Below, in pieces: positions 1 through 11,924 of a DNA stretch of 64,000 nt. Every line of letters starts with the position of its first letter. The stretch's first letter is position 1. The notes under the pieces were generated by a model. That model was not told the origin of the DNA, ran no database searches, and saw only the letters and a program-made list of their open reading frames with translations. The stretch spans positions 1,787,118-1,851,117 of the forward strand of contig CACRXP010000007.1 in assembly GCA_902702965.1 (NCBI GenBank), given 5' to 3'. A program made the translations under genes and the position numbers. Source of the DNA: Spirometra erinaceieuropaei (Eukaryota; Platyhelminthes; Cestoda; Diphyllobothriidea; Diphyllobothriidae).

Positions 1-399
1 TAAACACTCATTCAAGTGTCTCCATGGACGCTATAAGTACACTTACTAGTCTTGGGCCCCCATTATACTGCGTCCCCTCCAGACTCACCTTTCTTTTCTA
101 CCTGCTCCTGGCGATGGCCTTGAGTTTCTTAAAAGTGAATACTGCCTTCGCTTCAGCATTCGTTGACTCTCCTTCTCTTTTTGACCCTTGTAAACTGCCG
201 ACTATGAGACTGGCAGCCGCATCTCGATGTCCGCAAGTAAAACCCTGCGTGGGGGAGGGTAGGCATCTCTTTTTTTGTCTTCCTTGCTGCGGGACTGTTT
301 CACCAGACCGAAATCGTTACAGTTAATGCCTTTTCGGTAGGGGGCTAATTGTATGCGCGGGCTACGAAAATGCTAGCTGTTATTCGAAAAATTCACCGG
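1..399. other. No gene seen
   Basis: A plus-strand open frame at 24-326 lacks splice context and any domain. Nothing else recognised. Confidence 0.4.
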
Positions 400-745
400 T
401 GTTTAGACCTTCCTGCTTTAACGGCAGACTTATGCATTTCGAATATTTTTTCCTACCTGACCGCTCACCGCGCCGGACATTTTTTTTAAATCGGCATACC
501 TCTTACCAAGAAATTACGTGCGGAGGTGCAGAACAATGAACCAAGTTGGATATTTCAAAAGCACCGACTCCTCAGGTCGATACAGGTCAGCAAATGTCAT
601 TCTGCCGACGAGGAGCCGGCCAAAACTCTACCGAACAACATGGTCTTGGAAAAGTGCAGTGGGCAATTCTCCACGGTTGTTCTCACCCAGCGCATACATT
701 TAACCCCTACCACCGTATCAGCTATTACTGAAAAAGGAGTCGGTC
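400..745. repeat. Dispersed repeat, copy 1 of 2
   Basis: This block matches 19895-20225: CCTGCTTTAACGGCAGAC, GCATTTCGAATATTTTT, CCTACCTGACCGCTC, ATTACGTGCGGAGGTG and the later GTCA...CTGCCGACGA. Noncoding and moderately diverged. Confidence 0.5.
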
Positions 746-992
746 AGTCCACATACTAGCTTAACTGTTGTCTGAATTATTAAGTCGCTTATGGTGGTTT
801 GACTTTTAGAAAAAATTTTTGCGTGCGAACTTTTTGGGAAAACGTGCAGTTGATATTCATTACTCCTACTGTCATACCTCACACGAGTCTGCTCCCATTG
901 CTAAGGTTTCTGTGACAGTCCTCAATGGATGAAAATCAAAGCCAAAACATCGGGCGCAGCTGTATGCTCCAGGCACCCTAATTCACCCATTG

Positions 993-1987
993 TACGGTGG
1001 GTGGGCTAACTCATGAAACGTCAACCGAAATTCCGAAATTCGTTTTCGTTTTGAAAAGATTAATTAAGCAGAGTTGTAAAACTAATAATCCTGCGGCGTT
1101 AGTCTATAATAAATCAGTTACCGCAAGATGCCGGCTTTCAAATAAATATCTTTCCGGATACATAAAAAACCACACTGTAAAAAATGACTACTAACATCGG
1201 ATTCATTTTTCTCACTTATTTTCGATGATCCTAAAAATTCAATTATATTTCATTAAAAAGTATGCATAAACATATTCATCCTCTCCCTCATTCGGTAGAG
1301 AATTACGTCCTCTTACAATTATTTGCCCGAAAGAAGGGTATAATTTGGTTTTAAAAAGTTTTAATTGTGAGGTATTTCAATACTGTGAAATGGCCGTTCA
1401 TTAAACGTCATGTCTCTGCATTTACCAATGTGACTTGTAAAGTTAACGGTATGGCTCAAGCCCACTGCTAAATTTTATCCAATCCATATGGTCTCCTCAT
1501 AATTCCATAGAGAAATGTATGGTTTTCCGTACGCCAAAAATATATGGCTAGTAGTTTGGGAACCCTGAATGCAAGTGTAACGACAGGTCGGGTTCAAAAT
1601 TATTCTGTAATTGGAAGAGTTTTTGAAAACGGAATTATACTCTTCCTTCGAGTATAAAGTTAAAAGTAGATGTAATACCCTGCCGAATGAGCGAAAGAAG
1701 GACTATTTTTATGCGTGTTTTCCATGAAATATAATTGGACGTCTGGAGGCATCGAAAATCAATGAGAAAAATCCATGCTACGTAAGTAGTCATTTGTTAC
1801 AGAGTGTAGTTTGGGCATGCAGCCAGAAGGAAGTTCGTTCGAAAGCCAGCACCCTGAGGTAACTGAAATATTATAGGATTATGCTGCAGGTTGACTAGTT
1901 CTACAACCCTACTTAATTAATCTTTTCGAGACGAATACGCATTTCAGAATTTCGGTTGGCATTTCATGAGTTAGCCCACCTACTGTA
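993..1987. mobile_element. Foldback MITE with TA target duplication, copy 1
   Basis: The element begins TA then CGGTGGGTGGGCTAACTCAT and ends ATGAGTTAGCCCACCTACTG then TA. The two halves are inverted copies of each other for nearly their whole length: the left AAAAGATTAATTAAG and CTCACTTATTTTCGATG mirror the right CTTAATTAATCTTTTCGA and CATCGAAAATCAATGAG. TA duplication and CAGTAGGTGGGC-type ends suggest mobilisation by a Tc1/mariner-type transposase. No transposase ORF is present. Confidence 0.75.
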
Positions 1988-4236
1988 ACTCACCAAACCC
2001 AGATACTTGCCACCTAAACCCGCAGACGCGTCAACCTGAAGGCGTTTAAAGCACAAACATTCGAAACAGGAAAGTGGAAATGGGCCCACCACCCAAAGGT
2101 TGTGCAGTTCACGAAGTGACTCATGCAGACCGAGTGTGACGAGACTTCGGGGCGAGAGCTGTCAGGGGGGCTGAGACCTTCTGACTGCCTCAGCGAACGA
2201 GTGGAGACAGGAGACTGAATGCGACTGATAGTCGATAGCTAGGTCATTCTCGCTGACTACAACTTCAGACATCATGAAATGCACGCTCCAAAGCTTCTGG
2301 TGGTGGTCTCATACTTGCAGTTCGTTCGGTAGCTTTTATTTCTATAAAGAGAACAAAGAAGTTGACACCAGACAGCCTGAATCTCAATTTCACGCAAAAA
2401 GGCCGTTTGAACTGACCAAACGGACTTCGTAAAGCGTAAAAAAGCACACAGGCAGCCTCAGTAGCCTCCAGTTTTAGAGAAATGCCTCAGGCCAGGAGGA
2501 GAGAGCGACAGATATCAGTGAGGGATCATTTGCATTCTAAATAGAAGGCTGAAAGCGCGGTCGGAGTAAGTAGTGCGAGGAGGAGAGCACCGGACTGACC
2601 CACCGGACTGGCAGTCATTGCGTGTCAGGGTGTCCGTGTTTAGGCTGATCATAGTCATGGTTATTTTAACCATGGCTGGCGTTAACGCGTCGCTGCACCA
2701 TGAGGTCCTCCAGATATGAAATTACGAAGCCGGTTGGAAGAACAGGATGAAACGACACCAGACAGCTCGACCATTGCGAACGACGACATCCACAGAGTGT
2801 CGCAGGAAATTACGTGCGAGTGCGTTAACAGGGATGGAAGACTTGCGCTGCATCTACCGTACTCAGCCCTTTCTCAACAACCTGAGCCGGATGGCAAGAC
2901 GGGTTCAGAACGACTGAAGGGCGGCTCTGATGAAACTTGATGATTCGTCTTCGCTTGCTGTACACGATCCGCCCCCCCCCAGGCTTTCAGAGGGGGGCGA
3001 TTATGATCTCATCTGAGTGGCACTGCCATAGGCGCCACATCCAGGTGCCACTGAACTTCAGTCTCGAGCCTTGAAGTCCTGCAAAGCTGCGCATTTTGTC
3101 ATGTCCTGTGGAAATAAAGCGTGTCAGGTTTATTGTAGTGTGAATTCACTGATGTGCCATTGGGGTGGAAACCTCACTGCCGACATTTCTCTCTCACTTC
3201 CGTCTCCCAAGCACCAGTTTACTGCTAGAGTCTGCACGGTGTGATGCATACGTCTAGATATGTCACCACACCCCTTACATGAACTGTAGTATGTATGGGC
3301 TCGCACGACGTCTGAACAGCCCGATTAACGCATATCGTGAGATATTTCGACCACGTTTTGGTTTCAGTTCATACGCAGCGTGACCGAATATGAGGGCCAG
3401 AAAAGCTCCACAGAATGAACAGGTCTCCATTAGTATATATTCACCAGATACAGCCATCTGTTCCCCAAAGCTATTGGGGGTGCACAAGCCTTACGTTTGC
3501 TGTCGTGAGTTCGAATCCCATTGAGGTCGTTAAGTTTTCATAGATGGGTCTAAATAAGAGTTCGAAATTTGTTAGGATAGTACAGGCGTTTTCGGCTCTG
3601 TGCCATTGTGAGTGCTTTGCAACCTTCCATATTAACTGCTGTCGATGACTAAGCGCAGTCTACGTCGAGCAGGGACTGTCATATAATGCCAGATAAATCG
3701 TTCGACGGCTTCTACAAGGCCGAAGGGGCGCGAGAGATTTGCTGGAAGTGCGGGGCTTTGCCTACATACCTTTCAAAATAATTGTTGCGTCCTTTTTCCC
3801 ATTCTGTCATTGATTCGAACATCTTGCGGTTTCTGACCGTAACCCTCGAGTTGTCGGTTTCCATAAGTACCATACGAAGAGTCCGGGTAGGAGTTGCTCT
3901 GGACCAACGCATATAAGGGCACGACAGGCCTTATTGTGGATTCGTATTCATGGAAAATGCCACAAATGGGATTGCGATGCCATGCCTGGGCGTAGGCCAC
4001 CTGCGCCTGATCCCGCCATCAGTCTTCTTTACTCTGTCATGACACCAGACCCAGGTGGGTGAGGGAGGGTGGGGAAAGCACGGTGGACGCTGCGCAAGTC
4101 TTCTATCACTATAAACTACTTCGCGCGCAAGTCGCCGTCCCTGCGCCCACCATGATGTGAGGCACACGTCGTCGTTCACGACGGTCGACCCGTCATTTTT
4201 TGTAAAGCTTCTTACGATTTTATTTCGCGCTTAGTA
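1988..4236. other. No gene supported; repeat scraps
   Basis: The 2716-2940 plus frame (ETTPDSSTIANDDIHRVSQ) has acceptable composition but no splice support. A poly-C tract at 2972-2981 and a SINE scrap at 3492 are present. 4010-4115 matches the tail region of the zinc-finger LINE at 31085-31190. Confidence 0.35.
3492..3575 (+). mobile_element. Fragment of the second SINE type
   Basis: TGAGTTCGAATCCCATTGAG, GTCGTTAAGTTTTCATAGAT aligns with the B box and downstream body at 21850 in the opposite orientation. Confidence 0.4.
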
Positions 4237-4258
4237 CATCATCATCATCATCATCATT
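4237..4258. repeat. Short (CAT)n run
   Basis: Seven CAT/ATC units. Confidence 0.7.
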
Positions 4259-4738
4259 GTGTCACCAAATTCCCTTGTTTGGGAGCCCAGACGTCTGAAA
4301 GTAATTCGACTTCATCAGAAATGCATCCCCGGTGCACTGACCTGCAACCACTGAACCGACTTCGTCGCTGACCCGTGTTCGCCCAGACCGTCACAGCCCC
4401 ATTGAATGGGCCGTAAAAGCAGCTGGTCCCAGAGATGCAGGCATGACTTAATGCTGTCGGCACAGGCCCGGCCTCACGAGTGTTCGCTGCCGCCAGAGCC
4501 AACAGCGCAGTGTTCTGTACAGAATAAATCCTCCTCAACCAGGGGTGTTTCTTCTACTCCAGCTAAATTGGGCCGAGGTTTCAAATCACAGAAGATACTG
4601 GTAAACCAGCATAGTTGCTTTACAGTTCCAACGTCTCCCAGTGGCTTTGGTTTATCGTTGAATACTTGATTTTGAGTATTTTCCAGAGACAGAAGCCTGG
4701 AAGACTGAGGTCTGGGAACTTACAGTCCGTTACCCACC

Positions 4739-5721
4739 TACAGTAGATGTGTTAACACAAGAAACGTTAACCGAAATTCTGAGAGGGATTTTAGGCTGGC
4801 AAAGGATTATTTAAATAGGGTTAGTAATAGCAATTACCATGCAGCGTATTCCTTAAAACTTTCAGTTACTTCGAGATGTCGGCTTTCGAAGGAACTTCTT
4901 TCCGGCCGTCTGCAAAACTACAGTCGGTAAAAGGTGACCACCTAAATAGTATGAATTTTTCTCATCGATTTTCGATGCCATTATAATTTAAAATAGTTTT
5001 TCACAGAAAACCTGCACATTATTCTACTCATCTAGCAGAAAAATACGTCTTCTTCAGATTTTATACTTGCAGGAAAAGTATAATTCGGTTTTAAAATAGT
5101 TTCTAGTTATGAGATTTCTTAATACCGCGGAATGCCCGTTATTAAAACTGCCTGTCTCTGCATTTACTAAAGTTGATTTTTAAATTTACAAGATGGCTCA
5201 AATCCACTGCTAAAATTTATGGACCCCATATGGTTTCCTGTTAGTGGCGTATAGAAATGTATGAGTTTCTGTACACGGAAAATATACAGATTGTAGCTTC
5301 GAAACCCTTAATGCAGGAGTAACGACAGGTCGGGTTGAAAATTATTCGGGAATTGGATAAGTTTTTCTGAAACCCAGTCCTACCTTTTCTTCAAGAAAAA
5401 AAATCCGAACAAGATGTAATTTTCTACCAAATGGGAAGAAGGGATATTTTGTGCGTTTTCCATGAAAAAAATATTTGAATTTATAATGCCATCGAAAATT
5501 AATGATAAGAATTCATGCTATTAGTGTTTTTTACGGAGTATAGTTTTTGCAGGTGGCCGGAAAGAAGTTCGTTCAAAATCCGGAATCCCGAAGCAACCGG
5601 AAATCCTCTGGACTAAGCTGCACGGTAATTTATACTAAAACCCTACTTAAGTAGTCTTTTCGAGCCGAAAACAAATTGCACAATTTCGGTTAATATTTCA
5701 TGAGTTGGCACACCTACTGTA
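4739..5721. mobile_element. Foldback MITE, copy 2 (second subfamily)
   Basis: TA flanks (4739-4740 and 5720-5721) enclose CAGTAGATGTGTTAACAC... and ...GAGTTGGCACACCTACTG. The interior is a long imperfect palindrome related to copy 1. The terminal motif (GATGTG in place of GGTGGG) groups it with the copies at 13763 and 56339. Noncoding. Confidence 0.7.
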
Positions 5722-5954
5722 TCTACCCAGAAAGTATCTACTTTGGAAAAGAGGGACGATTATTAGCAGGGGCGCTCTCCTGCTGAAAGTAAAAATCAGG
5801 GTAATCTGCGCACTGAGGCATTGTAGGCCAAAACTTTTCATTTACTTTTTTTATATATGATTTGACCGTCTGTGCATTGTCAAAGGAAAAGGGGCCAATT
5901 AATTCTGTACTGCAAACACAACCCCAAACAGGGACATTAAGAAAATTAATCTCT

Positions 5955-6530
5955 GGTAGGGACGCTCACTGATCGTTCTAACGGAACTCACTCGTTCCGT
6001 TGTGCCTTATGGACTCTGTCTCTCTCTCGAGTCTAACCAGCAGCCGCACAGCGGCGCATGATATAGGCAGAATGCATTACCGACAAGGACAAGAGAGACT
6101 GGAATGGCCGTTTCTGGCTTATTAGTCGTCGTCAGCCAGCCGTACCCAACCCCGAAGTGTGGAACACCCGAGGCTCGAACTCGCGACCTGTTATTTAGAA
6201 GTCAACGCCTCTACCCACCGGGCCACGAGCCCGTTGCTTTGTCGGTCTTCGATCGGGAATATACAATGGTAGGGGGCGCTCACCTATCGTCCTTACGGAA
6301 TTCACTCGAGCCCAAACGGCAGCTGCACGGCGGCGCATAATATACGCAGAATGTTATTATCGACAAAGGCAAGAGAGACTGGAACGGCCATTTCTGACTT
6401 ATTAGTCGCCTTCAGCCAGTCATCCCGAACCCCGAAGTGTGGGTTGGGTATGGCTAGCTGACGATGGCTAACAAGCCAGAAATGGCCATTCCAGTCCCCC
6501 TTGCCTTTGTGGGTAATAACAAATTAACCT
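5955..6530 (-). mobile_element. tRNA-derived SINE, compound with hairpin end
   Basis: On the minus strand a tRNA-like head at 6163-6233 shows an A-box-like TGGCCCGGTGGGTAGAGG and a B-box-like GCGAGTTCGAGCCTCGG. The SINE body (GGCTTATTAG, CCATTCCAGTC) appears three times; the last two (6349-6432 and 6441-6521) are inverted and form a hairpin. Confidence 0.6.
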
Positions 6531-7516
6531 CTTGTTGTAATATTTACTGCGGATTTGAATCTGACCAGCAGACGCAGTAATGACGATTCCCTCGTCCATC
6601 TAATTTGAAGCAGGCTTCGTCTGACCAAATAATGTGGTTTAAAAAAATTCAAGAAAATATTCGCCTGCAGCCACAAAGTTGCACAAAATTGAAAACGTCC
6701 GTCTCTCTCATCTACGTTGGACGCACGCGGACGGTATGTTTGCGAAACTATATCCGATATGAGGCGTTGTAGGGGCGACTGTGATGTGCCCAGGTCTGCG
6801 GAAGCACGTTTCTGGGATTTCCGAAAGCTACATTCGGTGACCTAATTCCCGAAAGGTGTCAAAATTTATTAAGGTGTTAGCAAACTGATTCCTATGGTCA
6901 ACATCGGACAGAAAATACCAATTTTCCAGTAAGTCAAGCTCTGCTTAGTAAAAATCTCTGCCGGATCATATTTCGTAGCCGTGCCTGCAGTAGACCAGTG
7001 GTAGTAAGGGGGTTTAACCTTGACCCCTAACCCCTTACGGGTGCCGGCTACGAAATAAGACCTTGCCAAACTCTCAAAAGTAAATTACTCTCCTGTCAGA
7101 GAAGAACATTCTCAGATAGGCAACCAAAGTATTAGCATAGGAGATGGCCCGAATGCATCGCAACGTACATTTTCGCTCAAATTTATGAACCTTTGCTTGG
7201 TAAAAGTACGCAGACACATCTTCTGGACAAGAAAAGGACATTTCCTGAAGGAGGCTGGAATTGCGGGCAAAGTGCGCAACGTCTAAAACGTCCGAAAACT
7301 CTGATATCCCTTTCTGTCAGCAGGTTTCGTGAGATTGGTCATTTAATATACTTAATCTTGACCGGCAGTAGTTCGCACTGTTCTTGACGCACCAGATTTA
7401 TCTGCGTTGGTAGCCGGTTCGCAAATTGTCAATTTAGTTGGAGGTTCATCCCATAGATCTGTAGCATCTTTATACCTCCGGCTCGGCGAATAATACTTTC
7501 TAACAGCACGGTTATG
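6531..7516. other. No gene seen
   Basis: Short open frames only, with no recognised repeat or domain. Confidence 0.35.
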
Positions 7517-8089
7517 TACAGTAAGTGAGTTAACTCGTGAAATTTCGAAATGCGTTTCCAATAGAAGCGAAGAGAAAAAAGCGTTTCCGTTTCGAAAAGA
7601 TTAATTGAGTAGGGTTGTAAAACCATTCATCATGCAGCATAATTTTATAATAATCCAGTTACCCCAGGACTGCGGTTTTCGAACAAACTTCTTATTGGTT
7701 GCATCCAAAAACCATACTCCGAAAAAATTGACTACTTAGGTAGCATGCATTTTTTCGTCGATTTTCGATGCCCCTAAAGATACAATTATATGTCATGGGA
7801 AACATGCATAAAAATATTCATTCATTTGCTCATTCAGTAGAGAATTACGCGTTGGTTCAATTTTACACTCGAAGGAAGGATATAATTTGGTTTTATAAGA
7901 CTTTTTCAATTCCCGAATAATTTTGAGCCCAACCTGTCGATTCACTTGCATTCAGGGTTCCAAAACTGCAAGCCGTATAATTTCCGCGTACGGAAAACTA
8001 CACAGTTCTCTACGGCAATAAAGGGGGACCATTTGGTTTCATAAAATTAAGCAATGGATTTGAGCCACGTGGTTAACTTTACAAGCCAC

Positions 8090-8184
8090 GAAGAAGGAGA
8101 CACGAACGCCGGGACTAGAGCTTTATTAGCCTGACGTTTCGGATTCCTACTCGAATCCATCATCAGAGACAAAGAAGCAGAAGC
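8090..8184 (-). mobile_element. 95-bp solo hammerhead-ribozyme insertion
   Basis: The segment is flanked by a perfect 8-bp duplication CAAGCCAC (8082-8089 and 8185-8192). The MITE copy at 10408 shows the corresponding region without the insert. On the minus strand it carries the hammerhead core: CTGATGA (8160-8166), a GGATTC/GAATCC stem II with a 6-nt loop, then GAAAC and GTC (8133-8140). It ends near AATAAAGCTC...CTTCTTC. The same sequence forms part of the long arms at 36996-37244 and 37573-37824. It therefore looks like a ribozyme unit mobilised in trans by Penelope-type machinery. Confidence 0.7.
8115..8184 (-). ncRNA. Hammerhead ribozyme in the 95-bp insert
   Basis: The core is 8133-8166 on the minus strand and is identical in the catalytic positions to the copies near 37 kb. 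Confidence 0.65.
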
Positions 8185-9239
8185 CAAGCCACATTGGTAA
8201 ATGCAAAGACATGGCGTTTAATGAGCGGCCATTTCACGGTATTAAAAAATCTCACCATTAGAAACTTTCTTAAAACCGAATTATCACCTCCCTTTGAGTG
8301 CAAACTTGAAAGAAGACGTAATTTTCGACTGAATGAGCAAAACAATGGATGTTTTTATGCATGATTCCCATGAAATATAATTGAATCTTTAAGGGCATCG
8401 AAAATCAATGAAAAATGCGTGCTACTTAAGTGGTCATTTTTACGCAGTATGGTTTCTGGATGCAGCCAGAAAGAAGTTTGCTCGAAAACCGACGTCCTGG
8501 GGTAACTGAATTATTATAGAATTATACTGCAGAATGATTAGTCTAACAACCCTACTTAATTAATCTTTTCGAAACGGAAACGCATTTCGGAATTTCTGTT
8601 GAGATTTTATGAGTTAGCCCACCTACTGTGCCCCGATTTTCAAATTGCGTCATTACCTTCAAAGACCCTTCTGAAAGTGGTGCATGCAGAATTGAAGTCA
8701 AAAGAAACACTGCTTTGGTATTTTCAGTAACACCCACTTTGCAAAATACTATCTTTCCGTTCCGCCATCAGTCTTCTCAGTTTCATTCTTTCCCTCGGTT
8801 CGTAGTTATTCTGAAAAAAACTCCTAAAGATGAACTTCATCGGAGCAGCAGCTGCGCCTGTGATTCGGTTGTGCGAATGATCTTAAGGGTAGTGGCCACG
8901 GTTTGTTGATTAGGCATTGGGCCAACTTCATCCGACATGCCTTGCTGATAGCGAGCGACTCACATTTATGCAGCACAGCTTTGGCACACTCACGACGATG
9001 ATCTAAGCTACAATTTTTTCAACCCTTAAGAACGGTTAATGCCGACTCGCAGGCCTGGGTCCTGATTGCCATCGACCTCTGCACCTGTTTCGGTCGCAGT
9101 AGATCGTTCAACTGGCGGAGACTAGCCTCCGGACACGCTCGTCGCTTCAGCTCTTGACGAACTGGTTACTAACACTGAGGCACTGAATGCGGTCTTTTCA
9201 GAACTTTAGGGTAAACCGAACGTGACTGCTACGAAGTAC

Positions 9240-9801
9240 CTGCCAGGGCGCTTTCGACAGCGGCCTGGTCGTCTAGAACCGTGCTAGTCTCAACGGCGGG
9301 TTTTGAGGATCGATATTTTCTGCCTTCTGAGTCGACATTAAGCTTAGCCCATTCTAAATTTATGCCGCACGAGCAGGGGGCCGCTTGCGGCGAATCGGAT
9401 ATTTGCTGCTCAGTAAATCCCCGATAAGTGGGTTGAAGCCAGGTCCCAATCGCTGAGGCATCTCCACGAGCCCTACTCCTCCCGAGCCTCCGTTTGGCAA
9501 ATTTATCCAGGTCAAGAAATGAATCGAGGATGTTTAATGAGAAAAACCACGCGTGCCAACTAAGTTTCGGGTCTGTGAGGTAGCTGAGTTCATTTTCCTC
9601 AGAGCACACGTCAGTGAGGGGGGGGACGAGTTGACTGTTTGAATTCCCTGCACCGGCCAATTTGGAAACAGGTACAGACGTCGTACCGCATGCTTCGGTT
9701 TGGGTTTCATTAGCTACGAGTGTATATACAGAGAGGGTCCCCCAGGCGTCGCAGTCAGCACCGGGAGACAAGCAAAGTCCGAGGCGTGGTTGTTTTGGTA
9801 G
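9240..9801 (-). CDS. Internal exon candidate of an unrecognised gene
   Basis: A 562-nt open stretch starts after a good acceptor (GCCCATTTCTCCACAG) and ends in CTGGCAG before a GTACTT donor at 9234-9239. It starts in phase 0 and ends in phase 1. The translation has ordinary protein composition, including LSWHAWFFSLNILDSFLDL, KFAKRRLGRSRARG and a late KPAVETSTVLDDQAAVE. No domain was recognised and no partner exon was found on either side, partly because MITEs crowd both flanks (7517-8630 and 10408-11883). The frame is closed by a stop just upstream of the acceptor and just downstream of the donor, which supports an internal exon. Confidence 0.4.
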
Positions 9802-10220
9802 CTGTGGAGAAATGGGCTATTTCAGCTACTTCTGCCTCCATCACATACGACAGACGGCAATAAATCGGTCTCTAACCTGACAGAAGCGAACCCTCTAGAA
9901 TGGAACCCAGCATTCATTTGCCGATACAAATTTCCGATAACAGGCAGAAATACCGTTTTTAATTTTTTGAAGAATAAATTAATAACCTAGCGTGGTTACT
10001 TGGGATAATTCCTTTCTTAAAGCACCCAGTTCACTTATGTCTAAAAGACAAACTGCGTGTCCTAGCTTGGGTAGAAACACGAAGTTGTAGAGCACAAAAA
10101 TGGTGTACTTCAACAAATCTGACATAAAAATACATTGCATTTTGGGGGTCCACCCGATTGGGTAGGGTAGAAAAGGCAAAAAAGAAAACGACAATAAACA
10201 ATGTCAGCGAAACAACTGTG

Positions 10221-10331
10221 ATGCCAATGCGGCTGTTTTTGCGCAGTCACGATAATCAGAACGCGTCCACTGTCTCCGCCCTTATCAGGAATCCACGAAA
10301 CTGGAAAAGAACTGTGAAACAAAGCATGCAG
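10221..10331 (+). CDS. Possible first coding exon, plus strand
   Basis: ATG at 10221 opens 37 codons (MPMRLFLRSHDNQ..., ending KRTVKQSMQ) up to CAG before GTAGGTAAG, a strong donor at 10332. The same frame is open upstream to about 10160. No downstream exon was identified before the MITE at 10408. Weak: it rests on one donor and reasonable composition. Confidence 0.22.
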
Positions 10332-10407
10332 GTAGGTAAGGGGACTCTAGTTGGGAATAGGGGGGCACGGTGAACGCAAATGTCAGAGCCATCGACTGAG
10401 TACTGAA

Positions 10408-11883
10408 TACAGTAGGTGGGTTAACTCATGAAATGTCAACCGAAATTCCGAAATGCGTTTTCGTTCCGAAAAGATTAAGTAAGTAGGGTTGTAAAACTAG
10501 TCATCCTGCGGCAAAATTCTACAATATTTCAGTTACCTCAGGATGTCGGCTTTCGAAAGAACTTCCTTCCGGCTGCATACAAAAGCACCACTCTGTAAAA
10601 AATGACTACTTAAGTAGCATGCATTTTGCTCATTGATTTTCGATGCCGTTAAAAGTCCAATTATTTTTCATGGAAAGTATGCATAAAATATTCATTCTTT
10701 TCCTAATTCAGTAGACAATTACCTCTTCTAATTTTATACTCGAAGGAAAGGCATAATTCGGTTTTAAGAAGGTTTCCCAATTCCCGAATAATTTTGGACC
10801 CGCTCTACCGTCATACTTGGATTCAGGGTTTTCAAACTGCAAGCCGTATATTTTCTGCGTACGGAAAACCACACATTTCTCTACGGTAATAAAGGGGGAC
10901 CATATAGGGTTCATAAAATTAAGCAGTGGATTTGATCCATATTGTTAGTCTTTCAAGCCACATTGGTAAATGTAGAGACATGACGATTTATGATTTCACG
11001 GTTATAGGAAGTCTCACAATTAAAAAATTTTTTTAAAATCCGATTTATGTCCCTCCTTCGAGCATCATCCTGCGGCATAGTATTTGAGTTACCTCAAATG
11101 AACTTCCTTCCGGATGCATGCAAAAACTACATTCTGCAAAAATGACTGCTCAAGTAGCATGCATTTTTTCATTGATTTTCGATGCCCCTAAAACATGCAT
11201 AAAAATATTCCTTCGTTTGCTCATTCGGTAGAAAATTACGTCATCTTCTATTTTTATACTCGAAGGAGGGACATAGTTCGGTTTTAAAGTTTCTAATTGT
11301 GGGACTTTTAGATATCGTGAAATGGCCGTTCTGCATTTACCATTTTGGCTTGTAAAGTTAACGATATTGATCAAGTCCACTGCCTAACTTTATGAACCCT
11401 ATATGGTCCCCCTTTATTACCGCAGAGAAATGTGTGGTTTTCTGTATGCGGAAAATAGACGGCTTGTAGTTTGGAAACACAGAATCCAAGTGTTACGGTA
11501 GAGCGGATTCAAAATTATTCGGCAATCGGAAAAGTTTTTGAAAACCGAGTATAACATTGGAAGAAGGCGGTTTTATCTACCGAATGGCAAAAGAATGAAA
11601 ATTTATATGCATGTTTTCCATGAAAGATAATTAGAATTTTAGGGGTGTCGATAATCAATGAGAAAAATCCATGCTGCTTAAGTAACCATCTTTGACGGAG
11701 CGCAGGTTTTGCAAGCAGCCCGGAGGAAGATCATTCGAAAGTCGGCATCCTGAGGTAACTGAAATATTATAGAATTATGCTGCAGGCTGACTAGTTTTAC
11801 AACCCTAATTAATTAATCTTTTCGAAGCGAAGACGCATTTCGGAATTTCGGTTGACATTTTATCAGTTAGCCCACCTACTGTA
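10408..11883. mobile_element. Foldback MITE, copy 4, composite
   Basis: TA (10408-10409) then CAGTAGGTGGGTTAACTCAT starts the element and CAGTTAGCCCACCTACTG then TA (11882-11883) ends it. It is about 500 bp longer than its relatives. Around 11060 a second copy of the left-arm interior begins (CATCCTGCGGCATAG, CTTCCTTCCGG..., GTAGCATGCATTTTTTC), so it is either two copies fused or an internal duplication. Confidence 0.7.
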
Positions 11884-11924
11884 AGGCAGTATGACAAAAC
11901 GAATGTGGTGAGTGAGCGGAACAG

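Larger units (their letters stand above)
7517..8630. mobile_element. Foldback MITE, copy 3, with nested ribozyme insert
   Basis: It starts TA then CAGTAAGTGAGTTAACTC and ends GAGTTAGCCCACCTACTG then TG, so the right TA has mutated. Both halves match the family palindrome. A 95-bp foreign segment at 8090-8184 interrupts it, which adds to its length. Confidence 0.7.

Noticed and set aside
6163..6233. tRNA gene on the minus strand
   Set aside because: A and B boxes are present, but the sequence is repeated at several places with the same non-tRNA body and cannot form a clean cloverleaf; it is a SINE head.
7193..7387. Small plus-strand open frame before a MITE
   Set aside because: No splice signals, domain or codon pattern to support it.
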